Assembly (NCBI GenBank): GCA_949879765.1 | Contig: CATLBQ010000001.1 | Span: 31,742 to 95,741 of the forward strand | Source: an uncultured Bacilli bacterium | Lineage (GTDB): Bacteria > Bacillota_I > Bacilli_A > ML615J-28 > CAG-313 | DNA length: 64,000 nt | Reading direction: 5' to 3' | Shown: positions 36,764 through 45,392 of the stretch, in pieces | Layout: each line of letters begins with the position of its first letter | Numbering within the stretch: the first letter of the stretch is position 1 | Notes under the pieces: model-generated | Seen by the model: the letters and a program-made list of their open reading frames with translations, nothing else | Databases searched by the model: none | What the model was told of the DNA's origin: nothing | Translations under genes and position numbers: made by a program

Positions 36764-39010
36764 ATGACTGAAAAAGAACGTAAAGAACGACAATTAATAT
36801 TTATATTATCCTCTGTTTCATTGGTATTTGGACTACTTGCCTTAATACCATTTGGTGGTGCTCATTTTGGAAAAGTTGAAAGTGCATTTAAATATTTGAT
36901 TTTTCCTTTTGCAGTAATTGTTTTAAGTTTAATCATCAAAGGCAAAAAATTCTTTGATTATAAACCTACAAATCGGGCTGTATCTTATGCAAGTTATTTA
37001 CCTATTTTCTCATATACATTATCTTTGATGGCATATACGGTTATTCTTATGAATCGTGCAGATACTACTGCAGTATTTACACATGATGTATATGTTGGCT
37101 ATATGATTGCATTTGGAATTTTCTTCGTTGGACTTATGCTAGTACTATCTGTTATGGATAAGTTACCTTTGAAATTAACAAAATTTGAAATTAGTTTGAT
37201 TGATGTTGCTATCATCATCGCCTTTATAGTTGATGTTTTTGTTATCCGTTCTAAGATTGCAAAACAATTTTATGAAGTAGAATTAGTGAATAATACCGTT
37301 TGGCATGCCCTTTCTGGTATTGTATTAGGTTTAGTAATGTTAGGATTATTTTTCCTTAAATTAAGAGAATTGATGCAAAACAATGAAGAATATATTGCAA
37401 AAGATAAGGAAACCTTACTAGCAGAATGGGAAAATCGTAGAGATGATGCCTATTATCGTGCTGAATTGGTACTACTCTATTCTATGTTCAATTATAGTAG
37501 TGAACGCTTGAGTATTGATTTAGACAATACAGATTCAACTGCAGATGTTGAACGATTAAATGGAAAAGTAGAACAACTCAGTGAAAAAGTGAGTCAATTG
37601 AAAAACCAATTGCGCAATGCAGTGGCAAAAGAAAATGCGGAAACTGCTAAGAATCAACAAATGATTATGGCCTATGCTGCATTGAAAAATCAAGTCAAAG
37701 TAGAACTCGCCACTACTGAATTAGAAGCGACTAAGAAACAGTATGAATTAATTGCTGATGCCTATGCAAAAATGAATGATCAATATCAGCAAGATTTGGC
37801 TGCTTATGAAGAAGAAAAACAAGAATTGTTAGCAAAGATGGATGCTCTTGAAAAAGAAAAAGCCGAATATGTACAAGAACCAGAAGAAGCAGTCGTAGTT
37901 GAACCAGAAGTAAAAGTGGTTGAAAAGGAATCTGTTCTAGAAAAGAAAGAAAAAGTGTTTGCTTATGCCTATGAAGATTTACTTCAATATCCAGTTAGTT
38001 TATCATATGAAAATCTATCATGTGTAGCAAATCCTGCTGCTACACAACATAAATTCCTAATAGGTAAGAAACCATTCTTGATTACGCAAAAAACAGCAAA
38101 TGATTATCGAATTACTTTCTTATCTGAAGATGCGGATATGGCAAATTACTTACAAGGATTCCCTGGTCTTATCTCTGTTGCGAGTACACCAAAAGGTGGC
38201 AATTGGCTCAAATTGATTAATCGTGGTGAATTAGAAGAGCCATTCATCAAAGAATTGGTTGAAAAATCACTACAAGCAGAAATTAATGCAGAAGCCGCAG
38301 CGTTAGCCGCTAAAGAAGAAGAAAAACGCTTGAAAGAAGAAGCAAAACAAAGAGAATTAGAACGTAAAGCTCGTGAAAAAGAATTGGCTCGTCGTGAAAA
38401 AGAATTAGCGGCTGAAGAAAAAGCTGCTGAAAAGGCAAGACGTGAAGCGGAAAAATTGGCTGAAAAGGCAAGACGTGAAGCCGAAGAAGCAGAAAAAGCA
38501 AGACGTGAAGCTGAAGAACAAGTTGAAAATGCGAGAATTGAGGCTGAACAACATGTAGAAAATGCAAAACGTGAAGCCGAAGAAGAAGCCGAAAAAACAA
38601 GACGTGAGGCTGAAGAAGCTGCTGAAAAGGCAAAAAAAGAGGCTGAAGAAGCCGAAAAGGCAAGACGTGAAGCTGAATTAGAAGCAGCACGTAAAGCCAA
38701 AGAAGCTGAAAAATTGGCTAAAGAAGCAGAAAGAGAAGCAGCCCGTAAAGCCAAAGCTGCTGAAAAAATAGTGAAAGAAGCAGAAAGAGAAGCAGCTCGT
38801 AAAGCCAAAGAGGCTGAAAGACTAGCGAAGGACGCTGCAAAAGAAGCTGCGAAAACAACCAAAGAAGCAGAGCAAGAAGCAGCTCGTATTCTCGCTGAGG
38901 CTACAAAGAATTCTTCACAAGAAGAAGGTACTAAACCTGCTCCAACGAGAAAACCAAGAGCAAAAAAAGTTGAAACTGTAGAAGATAAAGAAGATCAAAT
39001 AGCAGCATAA
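36764..39010 (+). CDS. Six-TM protein with coiled coil, YjbR-like domain and repeat helix (paralogue B)
   Basis: Paralogue of the preceding gene, 748 residues. About six TM helices (1-205) are followed by a coiled coil (about 255-385). A shared C-terminal domain spans about 415-505, with IGKKPFLITQKTANDYRIT, YLQGFPGLISV, NWLKLINRG and LVEKSLQ. It then adds about 200 residues of Ala/Glu/Lys/Arg helix built of 11- and 18-residue repeats, ending in a basic tail (PTRKPRAKK). In layout it recalls TolA-type or cytoskeletal stalks, without homology to them. Topology prediction puts the long C-terminus in the cytoplasm. The start ATG 36764 follows AAAGGG and AGG. Function unknown; probably acts together with paralogue A. 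Confidence 0.85.
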   Translation: MTEKERKERQLIFILSSVSLVFGLLALIPFGGAHFGKVESAFKYLIFPFAVIVLSLIIKGKKFFDYKPTNRAVSYASYLPIFSYTLSLMAYTVILMNRADTTAVFTHDVYVGYMIAFGIFFVGLMLVLSVMDKLPLKLTKFEISLIDVAIIIAFIVDVFVIRSKIAKQFYEVELVNNTVWHALSGIVLGLVMLGLFFLKLRELMQNNEEYIAKDKETLLAEWENRRDDAYYRAELVLLYSMFNYSSERLSIDLDNTDSTADVERLNGKVEQLSEKVSQLKNQLRNAVAKENAETAKNQQMIMAYAALKNQVKVELATTELEATKKQYELIADAYAKMNDQYQQDLAAYEEEKQELLAKMDALEKEKAEYVQEPEEAVVVEPEVKVVEKESVLEKKEKVFAYAYEDLLQYPVSLSYENLSCVANPAATQHKFLIGKKPFLITQKTANDYRITFLSEDADMANYLQGFPGLISVASTPKGGNWLKLINRGELEEPFIKELVEKSLQAEINAEAAALAAKEEEKRLKEEAKQRELERKAREKELARREKELAAEEKAAEKARREAEKLAEKARREAEEAEKARREAEEQVENARIEAEQHVENAKREAEEEAEKTRREAEEAAEKAKKEAEEAEKARREAELEAARKAKEAEKLAKEAEREAARKAKAAEKIVKEAEREAARKAKEAERLAKDAAKEAAKTTKEAEQEAARILAEATKNSSQEEGTKPAPTRKPRAKKVETVEDKEDQIAA
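38428..38866 (+). repeat. Coding 11- and 18-residue helical repeats
   Basis: Inside paralogue B. First come about eight units of 10-11 residues (EKARREAE plus 2-3 residues). Three 18-residue units follow at 38705-38758, 38759-38812 and 38813-38866 (AEKLAKEAEREAARKAKA and variants), each 54 bases. DNA identity between units is high, so copy number may vary between strains. Confidence 0.8.
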
Positions 39011-39044
39011 TATAAAGAATAGACCTAAAACAAAAAATAAAGAC

Positions 39045-39240
39045 TAGTATGACAATGGATTGTTTCAGAGAGTAGTTGGTTGGTGTGAAACTATACAATC
39101 CTTGTTAGAAGCTCCTTTATTTGTGGAATTAATCCTTCCCGCAAGATCTGCGTTAAAACCAAAGAGGTGTGCAATGCAAATTGCAAAAGAGGATGGTACC
39201 GCGATTTAAAATCGTTCCTTTAGTGGGACGATTTTTTTTA
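39045..39240 (+). promoter_or_regulatory. T-box riboswitch leader for alaS
   Basis: A tRNA-sensing leader. It shows the Stem I AGAGAGTAG element (about 39067-39075) with a GGTGTGAAA-type loop, a GCT triplet at 39111-39113 as the likely alanine specifier, and the conserved T-box TGGTACCGCG (39194-39203). An antiterminator/terminator pair ends in the hairpin at 39209-39239. Uncharged tRNA-Ala should stabilise the antiterminator and switch alaS on. The 5' boundary is approximate and I could not identify a confident promoter. Confidence 0.92.
39209..39239 (+). terminator. T-box-controlled terminator
   Basis: Ten-bp stem AAATCGTTCC/GGGACGATTT (one G-U) with loop TTTAGT and a run of T; part of the alaS T-box switch. 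Confidence 0.9.
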
Positions 39241-39266
39241 TGGATTAGAAAAAATAGGAGGAACAT

Positions 39267-41978
39267 ATGAAAAAATTAACAGGAAATCAAATTCGGCAAA
39301 TGTGGCTTGATTTTTTCTCAAGCAAAGGCCATAATATTATACCGAGTGCATCATTAGTGCCACAAAACGATCCAACATTGCTTTGGATTAATGCGGGTGT
39401 TGCACCATTGAAAAAATATTTTGATGGTAGAGAAGTACCAGTGAATCCAAGAATGTGTAATGCTCAAAAGTCGATTCGAACCAATGATATTGACAACGTA
39501 GGTAAAACGGCAAGACATCATACGTTCTTTGAAATGTTGGGTAACTTTTCGATAGGTGATTATTTTAGAGAAGACGTTTTAACCTGGGCTTATGAATTGC
39601 TATTCGATCCAAAGTGGTATGGATTTGAACCGGAAAAAATCTATATTACATATTATCCAGATGATCAAGAAACTTTTCAAAAATGGAGATCTCTAGGTAT
39701 TGATGCATCCCACCTTATACCAATTGCCGATAATTTTTGGGAAATTGGCGAGGGACCTTGTGGTCCAGATACTGAAATTTTTTATGATCGTGGGGAAGGA
39801 TATGATCCAAATCATATGGGGATTCGGTTACTTGAAGAAGATATTGAAAATGATCGCTATATTGAAATTTGGAATATTGTTTTTAGTCAGTATAATTCGG
39901 TTAGCGGATTAAATAGAGAGGATTATCCAGAACTTCCAAGTAAAAATATTGATACTGGTAGCGGACTAGAAAGACTGGCGTGTATTTTTCAAGGAACACA
40001 AACCAATTATGAAACTGACTTATTTATGCCAATGATTCGTTTTTTGGAAAACAAAACAGGTCATAGCTATCAAAATCAAGAAGATAAGATGGCATTTCGC
40101 GTAATTGTGGATCATATACGAAGTGTGACTTTTGCGATTGCGGATGGAGCAGCTTTATCTAATGAAGGAAGAGGATATGTACTTCGTCGAATACTAAGAA
40201 GAGCAGTGCGATATGGAAAAACGTTGGGATTAAACGAACCATTCTTGTATCAACTAGTGTCTATTGTAGTAGACAATATGAAAACTTTCTATCATTATTT
40301 AGTTGAAAAACAACCAATTATAGAAAAAATTATTCAAACCGAGGAAGAAAATTTCTTGAAGACGCTATCTACTGGTGAAAAGAAATTAAACGAAATCATG
40401 AAAGTTGCGACGAATCATACGATTAGTGGAGCAGATGCATTTTTGCTATATGATACATTTGGCTTTCCGATTGAACTTACAGAAGAAGTGGCGAGTGGCC
40501 ATGGTTATTCGGTTGATATTGAGGCATTTCAACAAGAATTGCAAAAGCAAAAGACGAGAGCAAGGAATGCTAGAAATGGCGAGCAGTCAATGAATGTTCA
40601 AAATGAAGATTATTTAAAATTTCAACTCCCGTCATCTTTTATCGGTTATGATAATTTGTCATCAACCTCTACCATCATCGGATTATTTCAAGATGGCAAA
40701 ATGGTGGAAAAAGGCTGTGGCATGATGCAAGTTGTGTTCGATCAAACACCATTTTATGCGGAAATGGGAGGCCAAGTGGGAGACAAGGGTGTCATTGAAT
40801 ATCAAAATCAAGTATTTATTGTTTCAGACACATTTCGATTACCCAATGGTCAGCATGCACATACTATTGATATGAAGCAAGAATCGATTCAAATCGGTAC
40901 AACAGTAAAAGCAATTGTGGATGAGCAATATCGAAAAGCAGTTTGTCAAAATCACTCTGCTACACATTTATTGAATCAAGCATTACGAGAGATATTGGGT
41001 GGGCATGTTGTACAACAAGGTTCACAGGTGACAGCTGAAGGGTTAAGATTTGACTTTAACCATTATCAAAATCTTACGATAGAACAAATTTTAGCTATTG
41101 AAAAACTGGTTCAAGAGGTTATTCATCGCGATGTACTTGTTTGCACAATTGAGACAACGATGGAGGAAGCAAAACGGCAAGGTGCGCAAGCATTATTTGG
41201 TGAGAAATATGGAGAAAGTGTACGATTAGTTGATATGGATTTCAGTAAGGAATTATGTGGTGGTACACATGTAAACTCAACGGGTGAGATTCAGAACTTT
41301 GCCATTACAAGCATCGAATCAAAAGGATCAGGTATTTTCCGAATAGAAGCCATCACAGGTGAGCATGTAGCTAAAACCATGGAAAAAGTGATTGGCTATT
41401 TAAAAGATGAAATTACAGAAATTCATCAAAAGATGAATCTTCTTCTTGAAAAGGCTAAAGCTGAAGGATATACGCTTGAATATGCAGATAGTACACTTCC
41501 AACTTTAAAGGGTAGCTATCAAGATATTTTAAATTATCGGGCGTGTTTTGAGTATAGCAAAAAATGTCAAAAACAACTTGAAAAGTCATACGATATAGCC
41601 AAAAGGACAACTAATTCCGCTGATTATAAGCAATATGAATCAAAAATGGATTTGATTCAAGGATGTTCTGTCTTGATTACTCAAGTGGAGTCAATGGATA
41701 TCAATGGTTTGAAGGATATGGTAGATAAAATTGCGGCTGATTATGAACGATGTGTAATTTTCTTTGCCGATGCTTTTGTTGAAGAACAAAAAGTGATTTT
41801 TTTAGCCAAATCTAAACAAACATCTGTCAATTGTGGCCTATTGGTAAAAGCTGCTGCAATGGCTACAGGTGGAAATGGTGGTGGACGTCCTGACTTTGCT
41901 CAAGCGGGAGGCAAAGAAATAGGAAAAGTAGAAGAAGCACTTCAATTGGTAAGGGAAAAAGTTAGATGCGATATTTAG
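39267..41978 (+). CDS. alaS: Alanyl-tRNA synthetase
   Basis: Class II synthetase of 903 residues with all domains. The catalytic core opens with QMWLDFFSSKGH and has the RTNDIDNVGKTARHHTFFEMLGNFS region. The tRNA-recognition domain follows, and the editing domain has zinc-site motifs HSATHLLN and CGGTHV. The C-Ala domain ends in GGNGGGRPDFAQAGG. It is slightly longer than the usual 870-880. It is controlled by the upstream T-box. Its stop overlaps ruvX by 13 bases. Confidence 0.97.
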   Translation: MKKLTGNQIRQMWLDFFSSKGHNIIPSASLVPQNDPTLLWINAGVAPLKKYFDGREVPVNPRMCNAQKSIRTNDIDNVGKTARHHTFFEMLGNFSIGDYFREDVLTWAYELLFDPKWYGFEPEKIYITYYPDDQETFQKWRSLGIDASHLIPIADNFWEIGEGPCGPDTEIFYDRGEGYDPNHMGIRLLEEDIENDRYIEIWNIVFSQYNSVSGLNREDYPELPSKNIDTGSGLERLACIFQGTQTNYETDLFMPMIRFLENKTGHSYQNQEDKMAFRVIVDHIRSVTFAIADGAALSNEGRGYVLRRILRRAVRYGKTLGLNEPFLYQLVSIVVDNMKTFYHYLVEKQPIIEKIIQTEEENFLKTLSTGEKKLNEIMKVATNHTISGADAFLLYDTFGFPIELTEEVASGHGYSVDIEAFQQELQKQKTRARNARNGEQSMNVQNEDYLKFQLPSSFIGYDNLSSTSTIIGLFQDGKMVEKGCGMMQVVFDQTPFYAEMGGQVGDKGVIEYQNQVFIVSDTFRLPNGQHAHTIDMKQESIQIGTTVKAIVDEQYRKAVCQNHSATHLLNQALREILGGHVVQQGSQVTAEGLRFDFNHYQNLTIEQILAIEKLVQEVIHRDVLVCTIETTMEEAKRQGAQALFGEKYGESVRLVDMDFSKELCGGTHVNSTGEIQNFAITSIESKGSGIFRIEAITGEHVAKTMEKVIGYLKDEITEIHQKMNLLLEKAKAEGYTLEYADSTLPTLKGSYQDILNYRACFEYSKKCQKQLEKSYDIAKRTTNSADYKQYESKMDLIQGCSVLITQVESMDINGLKDMVDKIAADYERCVIFFADAFVEEQKVIFLAKSKQTSVNCGLLVKAAAMATGGNGGGRPDFAQAGGKEIGKVEEALQLVREKVRCDI

Positions 41979-42385
41979 GACTAGATTTAGGAAACCGGAC
42001 TTGTGGAGTGGCAGTAAGTGATGGACTAGGCATTATTGCTACTTCTATTACTACCATTCGTTTTAGAGAAAAAGATTTGCAAAAATGTTTGGAATGTGTT
42101 AAAATGTATGTTGTTGATAGAAAAATTGATAAAATCGTTATGGGTTTGCCTAAAAATATGAATGGTAGTCTTGGTTTTCAATCCGAATATGTGTTAGAAT
42201 TTAAACAAATGTTAGAAGTTGAAACTGGATTAGAGGTCATATTGTATGATGAAAGGTTAACTACAGTGGAAGTAACGAAAATGATGATATCAGCCGATTT
42301 AAGTAGGGCAAAACGGAAAAATAAAGTCGATACGCTTGCGGCAACACTGATTTTGCAATCCTATTTAGATAGTATAAATAAATAA
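41966..42385 (+). CDS. ruvX: RuvX/YqgF Holliday-junction-resolvase-like RNase H-fold protein
   Basis: A 139-residue RNase H-fold protein. Motifs: GLDLGNRTCGVAVSD with the first Asp near 6, VMGLPKNMNG near 60, YDERLTTVE near 93 and KNKVDTLAATLIL at the end. In E. coli YqgF acts in 16S rRNA 5'-end maturation, and a Holliday-junction role has been proposed. The alaS-ruvX-DUF1292 order is typical of Bacillota. Confidence 0.93.
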   Translation: MRYLGLDLGNRTCGVAVSDGLGIIATSITTIRFREKDLQKCLECVKMYVVDRKIDKIVMGLPKNMNGSLGFQSEYVLEFKQMLEVETGLEVILYDERLTTVEVTKMMISADLSRAKRKNKVDTLAATLILQSYLDSINK

Positions 42386-42397
42386 AGGAGAAGAACA

Positions 42398-42739
42398 ATG
42401 AATAATAACCCCAATTTAATTGATGGTCAATTGACGATTATTGATGCAGATGGCAATGAAAAATTATGCCAAATCCTATTTACACTTGAATCAGAGGAAT
42501 TTGGAAAAAAATATGTAGTATTTTATGAAATTTCTGAAATGAGTGATGTAGATGATGATGGTGAAATTCCACTTATGGCTGCAAGTTATACAGAAGGCGA
42601 AGATGGAACAGGTGAACTTCAAGAAGTTGAGACTGATGAGGAATGGGCTTTTATTGAAGCTGCTGTAAATGATTTTGATGCACAATGTTCAGGTGAATGT
42701 GAAAATTGTGATGTAGAAGATTGTGAAAGTAAAAAATAA
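42398..42739 (+). CDS. DUF1292 family protein (YrzB-like) with Cys-rich tail
   Basis: An acidic protein of 113 residues. The DUF1292 core (about 10-85) has ITIIDADGNE-type start, TLESEEFGKKYVVFYE and ETDEEWAFIEAAVNDF. A C-terminal extension holds four Cys within 14 residues (CSGECENCDVEDC), absent from B. subtilis YrzB as I recall it; it could bind a metal. The function of the family is unknown. SD AAAGGAGAAG; operon with alaS and ruvX. Confidence 0.85.
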   Translation: MNNNPNLIDGQLTIIDADGNEKLCQILFTLESEEFGKKYVVFYEISEMSDVDDDGEIPLMAASYTEGEDGTGELQEVETDEEWAFIEAAVNDFDAQCSGECENCDVEDCESKK

Positions 42740-42742
42740 TCA

Positions 42743-42771
42743 AAAAGGCAAACTAGGGTTTGCCTTTTTTT
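42743..42771. terminator. Bidirectional intrinsic terminator
   Basis: Stem AGGCAAAC/GTTTGCCT with loop TAGG and A and T tails; it ends both the alaS operon and the convergent mrp gene. Confidence 0.9.
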
Positions 42772-42776
42772 TCATT

Positions 42777-43787
42777 TTATAATTGATTTTCTGATTTAAA
42801 TATAATAAAATCAACAATTTCATCGTAAATTTTTCCATTAACTTCATCAATTTCAAATAAATCTTGGTGATGAAGAGGTTGACCTAAAGGAATTTGAGCA
42901 ATCAGTTCAGCTTCAAGTCCTTTAGCGACCATCAAACCACCACCTTCACCAAAGATTTTTTCTTGTTGTTGGTTAATAGGGTTGATAAAATAGGACATAT
43001 TTTCAATGACACCTAAAATATCATGCCCAAGTGTTTTTGATGCATGTCCTGCTTTGATGGCAACATGGCTCGCAGAAGGATGAGGCGTAGTTACAACAAT
43101 CATTCTTCCTTGAGGAATAATGGATTTGATATCGAGTGTGATGTCACCAGTACCAGGTGGGAAATCTACTATGACATATTGGGTATCATCATGCCATTTG
43201 ACATCGTAGAAGAAATGAGAAATCATGCTATTCAACATCCCCCCTCGCCATAAGACAGGTTGTCCTGGATTGGTAAAAAATTCTGTAGATATCATCTCAA
43301 TACCATTTTTTTCAATCGGTAAGATTTTTTTATTCTCATCAAATTTAGGATTTTGATGAGGGATTTCGAAGATAGTTGGCAAACTTGATCCATATACATC
43401 CGCATCAATGACACCTACTTTTATGCCACGTTTTGACATACGATAGGCGATGTTTGCGGCGACACTACTTTTGCCTACACCACCTTTTCCACTGATAATA
43501 CCGATAAAATGAATTGGTTTTTGTGTAATACTTCCAAAGATTTTGGATTCTTCTAATTGAAGTTGCAGGCCTTTGTATTCACAATCAATTTTCACCACTC
43601 TTGCAATATCGCGTCTAAATTTCTTTTCATTTTCACCACCTAATCTGCCCATTGCAATGGTCAAGATAACCATATCCTTTTCTTCATCATAGCTGATGTG
43701 TTTGATAGATTCGGTTTCACCGATGGTCATTTGGTTAGAAGGGTCTATTAATTCACCCAATTGTTGTTTTAATTCAGTTAAATTCAT
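42777..43787 (-). CDS. Mrp/SalA-type P-loop ATPase, lacks CxxC
   Basis: An N-terminal DUF59/MIP18-like region (about 1-85) precedes a MinD/Mrp ATPase. The deviant Walker A is GKGGVGKSS (near 101-109), then GVIDADVYGSS, VDFPPGTGD and the late Mrp motif ENMSYF. In iron-sulfur carriers a CxxC follows that motif; here the stretch is INPINQQQEKIFGEGGG with no Cys. B. subtilis SalA also lacks CxxC as I recall. So the protein is more likely SalA-like than a classical cluster carrier. It overlaps tmcAL by 4 bases and is translated second in that operon. Confidence 0.88.
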   Translation of the reverse strand: MNLTELKQQLGELIDPSNQMTIGETESIKHISYDEEKDMVILTIAMGRLGGENEKKFRRDIARVVKIDCEYKGLQLQLEESKIFGSITQKPIHFIGIISGKGGVGKSSVAANIAYRMSKRGIKVGVIDADVYGSSLPTIFEIPHQNPKFDENKKILPIEKNGIEMISTEFFTNPGQPVLWRGGMLNSMISHFFYDVKWHDDTQYVIVDFPPGTGDITLDIKSIIPQGRMIVVTTPHPSASHVAIKAGHASKTLGHDILGVIENMSYFINPINQQQEKIFGEGGGLMVAKGLEAELIAQIPLGQPLHHQDLFEIDEVNGKIYDEIVDFIIFKSENQL

Positions 43788-44941
43788 TGTGTTTCCTTTC
43801 TAATGGGTAATTTGAACTCATTGATATATAAATTTGGTTGTCCAATCAAAATACTATACAATCTAGTTGCCTTTAATTCAAGCTGGAGATGAATGTTAGG
43901 AGAAGTCATTTCCTTAGGACTAGAAAATAAGTAATTTTTTGTTTGTTTGGGTAGCATTCGAATGTATTGCTTTGCCTGAGAATTAAGGCCCAAAATGCGA
44001 AGATAGGGGGTTTGACTCTCAATTATTTTTGGCGTTTGTAATAGTATGTGCAAAAGTGCTCTACGCATTCTATTGAGTGTATACTTTTTATTCTTTAAGA
44101 TACAAAGTAAATCTGGATAGGAATTGACTGAAGATGCATTCAAGCATTTGATGATGTATGCTGGAATACCCTCGTTTGCTTCAAAAAGGGATGAAAGATC
44201 GAGATTATCCATCCAACATGCCTTCTCAATGAGTGCGAATAAAAAATTTTCAGCTTGTGCTAAGTCCACTTGAATAGATACATCGGCGGGTATATAAGCC
44301 GAAACATCTTCCTTATTATATAGAAGTTCACGAATTGCAGATGCACTTGCATAAGAAGAGGTAATGGTCTTATCATAATATTGATTCCCAATACGTAAAA
44401 TCGGATGATACTGAATAGAAAATTGGTGTTTATGAATGGCATAAATGTATTGCAAGCCAAGCGTAAAATTAGGCGAATTGATGGTGGCAATTTCTGATTC
44501 CGGGATAGAGCAATGCTCTAAATAAGTGGAAAAAAGTTGCTTTAAACTCATACTTTGATCCAAAACAAAATCACTTTTTTCAAAATCGAGTAATAAAGAT
44601 AATGCTTTATCATATAAAAGACAATCAGTAGTTTCACTACCAAAAGCAATATCAGTAACACCCAGTTGAGCCAAAATCTCAATAGCATTTTCAGCGAAGC
44701 CATTGGCACTTTGTAATGTTTGAAAAACGGGCAGCTCAACGACTAAGTCAACCTGATGATTGAGGAGAATTTTTGTTTTTTCAAATTTGTTTAACAAAGA
44801 TATCTCACCACGCATTGTAAAAGATGTGGATGCGATTGCAATCAATATGTCAGGTTGAAAGGTATGGCGGATATGTTTAATCAAGTAATCATGACCATAA
44901 TGAAAAGGGTTAGCTTCAAGTATAATTCCAAAAACTTTCAT
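43784..44941 (-). CDS. tmcAL: tRNA(Met) cytidine acetate ligase
   Basis: YlbM-type nucleotidyltransferase, 385 residues, making N4-acetylcytidine at the wobble position of elongator tRNA-Met from acetate and ATP. The nucleotidyltransferase HxGH motif is in EANPFHYGHDYLI (near 10-20), GSETTD follows near 100, and SSYASASAIR near 200 matches the ISGT/S-type ATP loop. The C-terminal domain is helical. It is first of two genes, with mrp, from its own promoter. Confidence 0.92.
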   Translation of the reverse strand: MKVFGIILEANPFHYGHDYLIKHIRHTFQPDILIAIASTSFTMRGEISLLNKFEKTKILLNHQVDLVVELPVFQTLQSANGFAENAIEILAQLGVTDIAFGSETTDCLLYDKALSLLLDFEKSDFVLDQSMSLKQLFSTYLEHCSIPESEIATINSPNFTLGLQYIYAIHKHQFSIQYHPILRIGNQYYDKTITSSYASASAIRELLYNKEDVSAYIPADVSIQVDLAQAENFLFALIEKACWMDNLDLSSLFEANEGIPAYIIKCLNASSVNSYPDLLCILKNKKYTLNRMRRALLHILLQTPKIIESQTPYLRILGLNSQAKQYIRMLPKQTKNYLFSSPKEMTSPNIHLQLELKATRLYSILIGQPNLYINEFKLPIRKETQ

Positions 44942-44962
44942 ATCATTCTCCTTATCTTAATT

Positions 44963-44991
44963 ATTATAACAAAAAGCAACAGAATTTGCAA
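44963..44991 (-). promoter_or_regulatory. Promoter of tmcAL-mrp
   Basis: Minus strand TTGCAA (44991-44986), 17 bases, TATAAT (44968-44963). Confidence 0.87.
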
Positions 44992-45002
44992 CTAAATGGG
45001 GG

Positions 45003-45008
45003 TATAAT
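45003..45008 (+). promoter_or_regulatory. -10 element of small thioredoxin-like gene
   Basis: TATAAT, 20 bases before ATG 45029, divergent from the tmcAL promoter. No good -35 is visible. Confidence 0.5.
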
Positions 45009-45028
45009 TTAAATAAGGGGGGGATTAT

Positions 45029-45367
45029 ATGTATGTATATCAGTTAGATTGGAATCATTTTGACAAATGTTTGGCAGAAAACACGATGGTAATTTTGGGG
45101 GTATATGCGGAAGATACAGTAGCAGATGGTCTATTTTATGGCATATTGAAACAATTGCAAAAAAAGATTAGTACACAAATCGTAGTGGGAATGATGGAAA
45201 AATCTATGTTTGAAGAACGATATGCACATACCAATCAAGTGTATCCTAAAACACTGATCTTTCAAAATAAACGATTATTGGATACGTTATATGGTATTAA
45301 AAACTGCAATCGATTGATGAAGGAGATGCATCTTCATTTTAGCGAAAAAAATAGTAGAATAGCTTAA
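45029..45367 (+). CDS. Degenerate thioredoxin-like protein
   Basis: A protein of 112 residues with a strong SD (AAGGGGGGG) and its own promoter and terminator. The layout looks thioredoxin-like: a helix, a strand TMVILGVYAEDT, a long helix, and a cis-Pro-like loop VYPKTLIFQNKRLLDTLYG near 75-95. The position of the CxxC pair is occupied by AEDTVAD, so no redox activity is expected. The similarity is at the level of pattern only, and the role is unknown. Confidence 0.6.
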   Translation: MYVYQLDWNHFDKCLAENTMVILGVYAEDTVADGLFYGILKQLQKKISTQIVVGMMEKSMFEERYAHTNQVYPKTLIFQNKRLLDTLYGIKNCNRLMKEMHLHFSEKNSRIA

Positions 45368-45384
45368 TTATTCTACTATTTTTA
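45349..45384. terminator. Bidirectional intrinsic terminator
   Basis: Stem AAATAGTAGAAT/ATTCTACTATTT with flanking A and T runs between convergent genes. Confidence 0.9.
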
Positions 45385-45392
45385 ATGTAAAA

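Noticed and set aside
38146..38862. Long antisense frames (238 and 126 codons) opposite the repeat region of paralogue B
   Set aside because: They are low-complexity Ser/Ala/Leu translations of the Glu/Lys/Ala repeat DNA, with no SD, and are explained by codon composition of the sense gene.
38428..38866. CRISPR-like or minisatellite repeat array
   Set aside because: The repeats are in frame inside one gene, with no spacers and no palindromic units.
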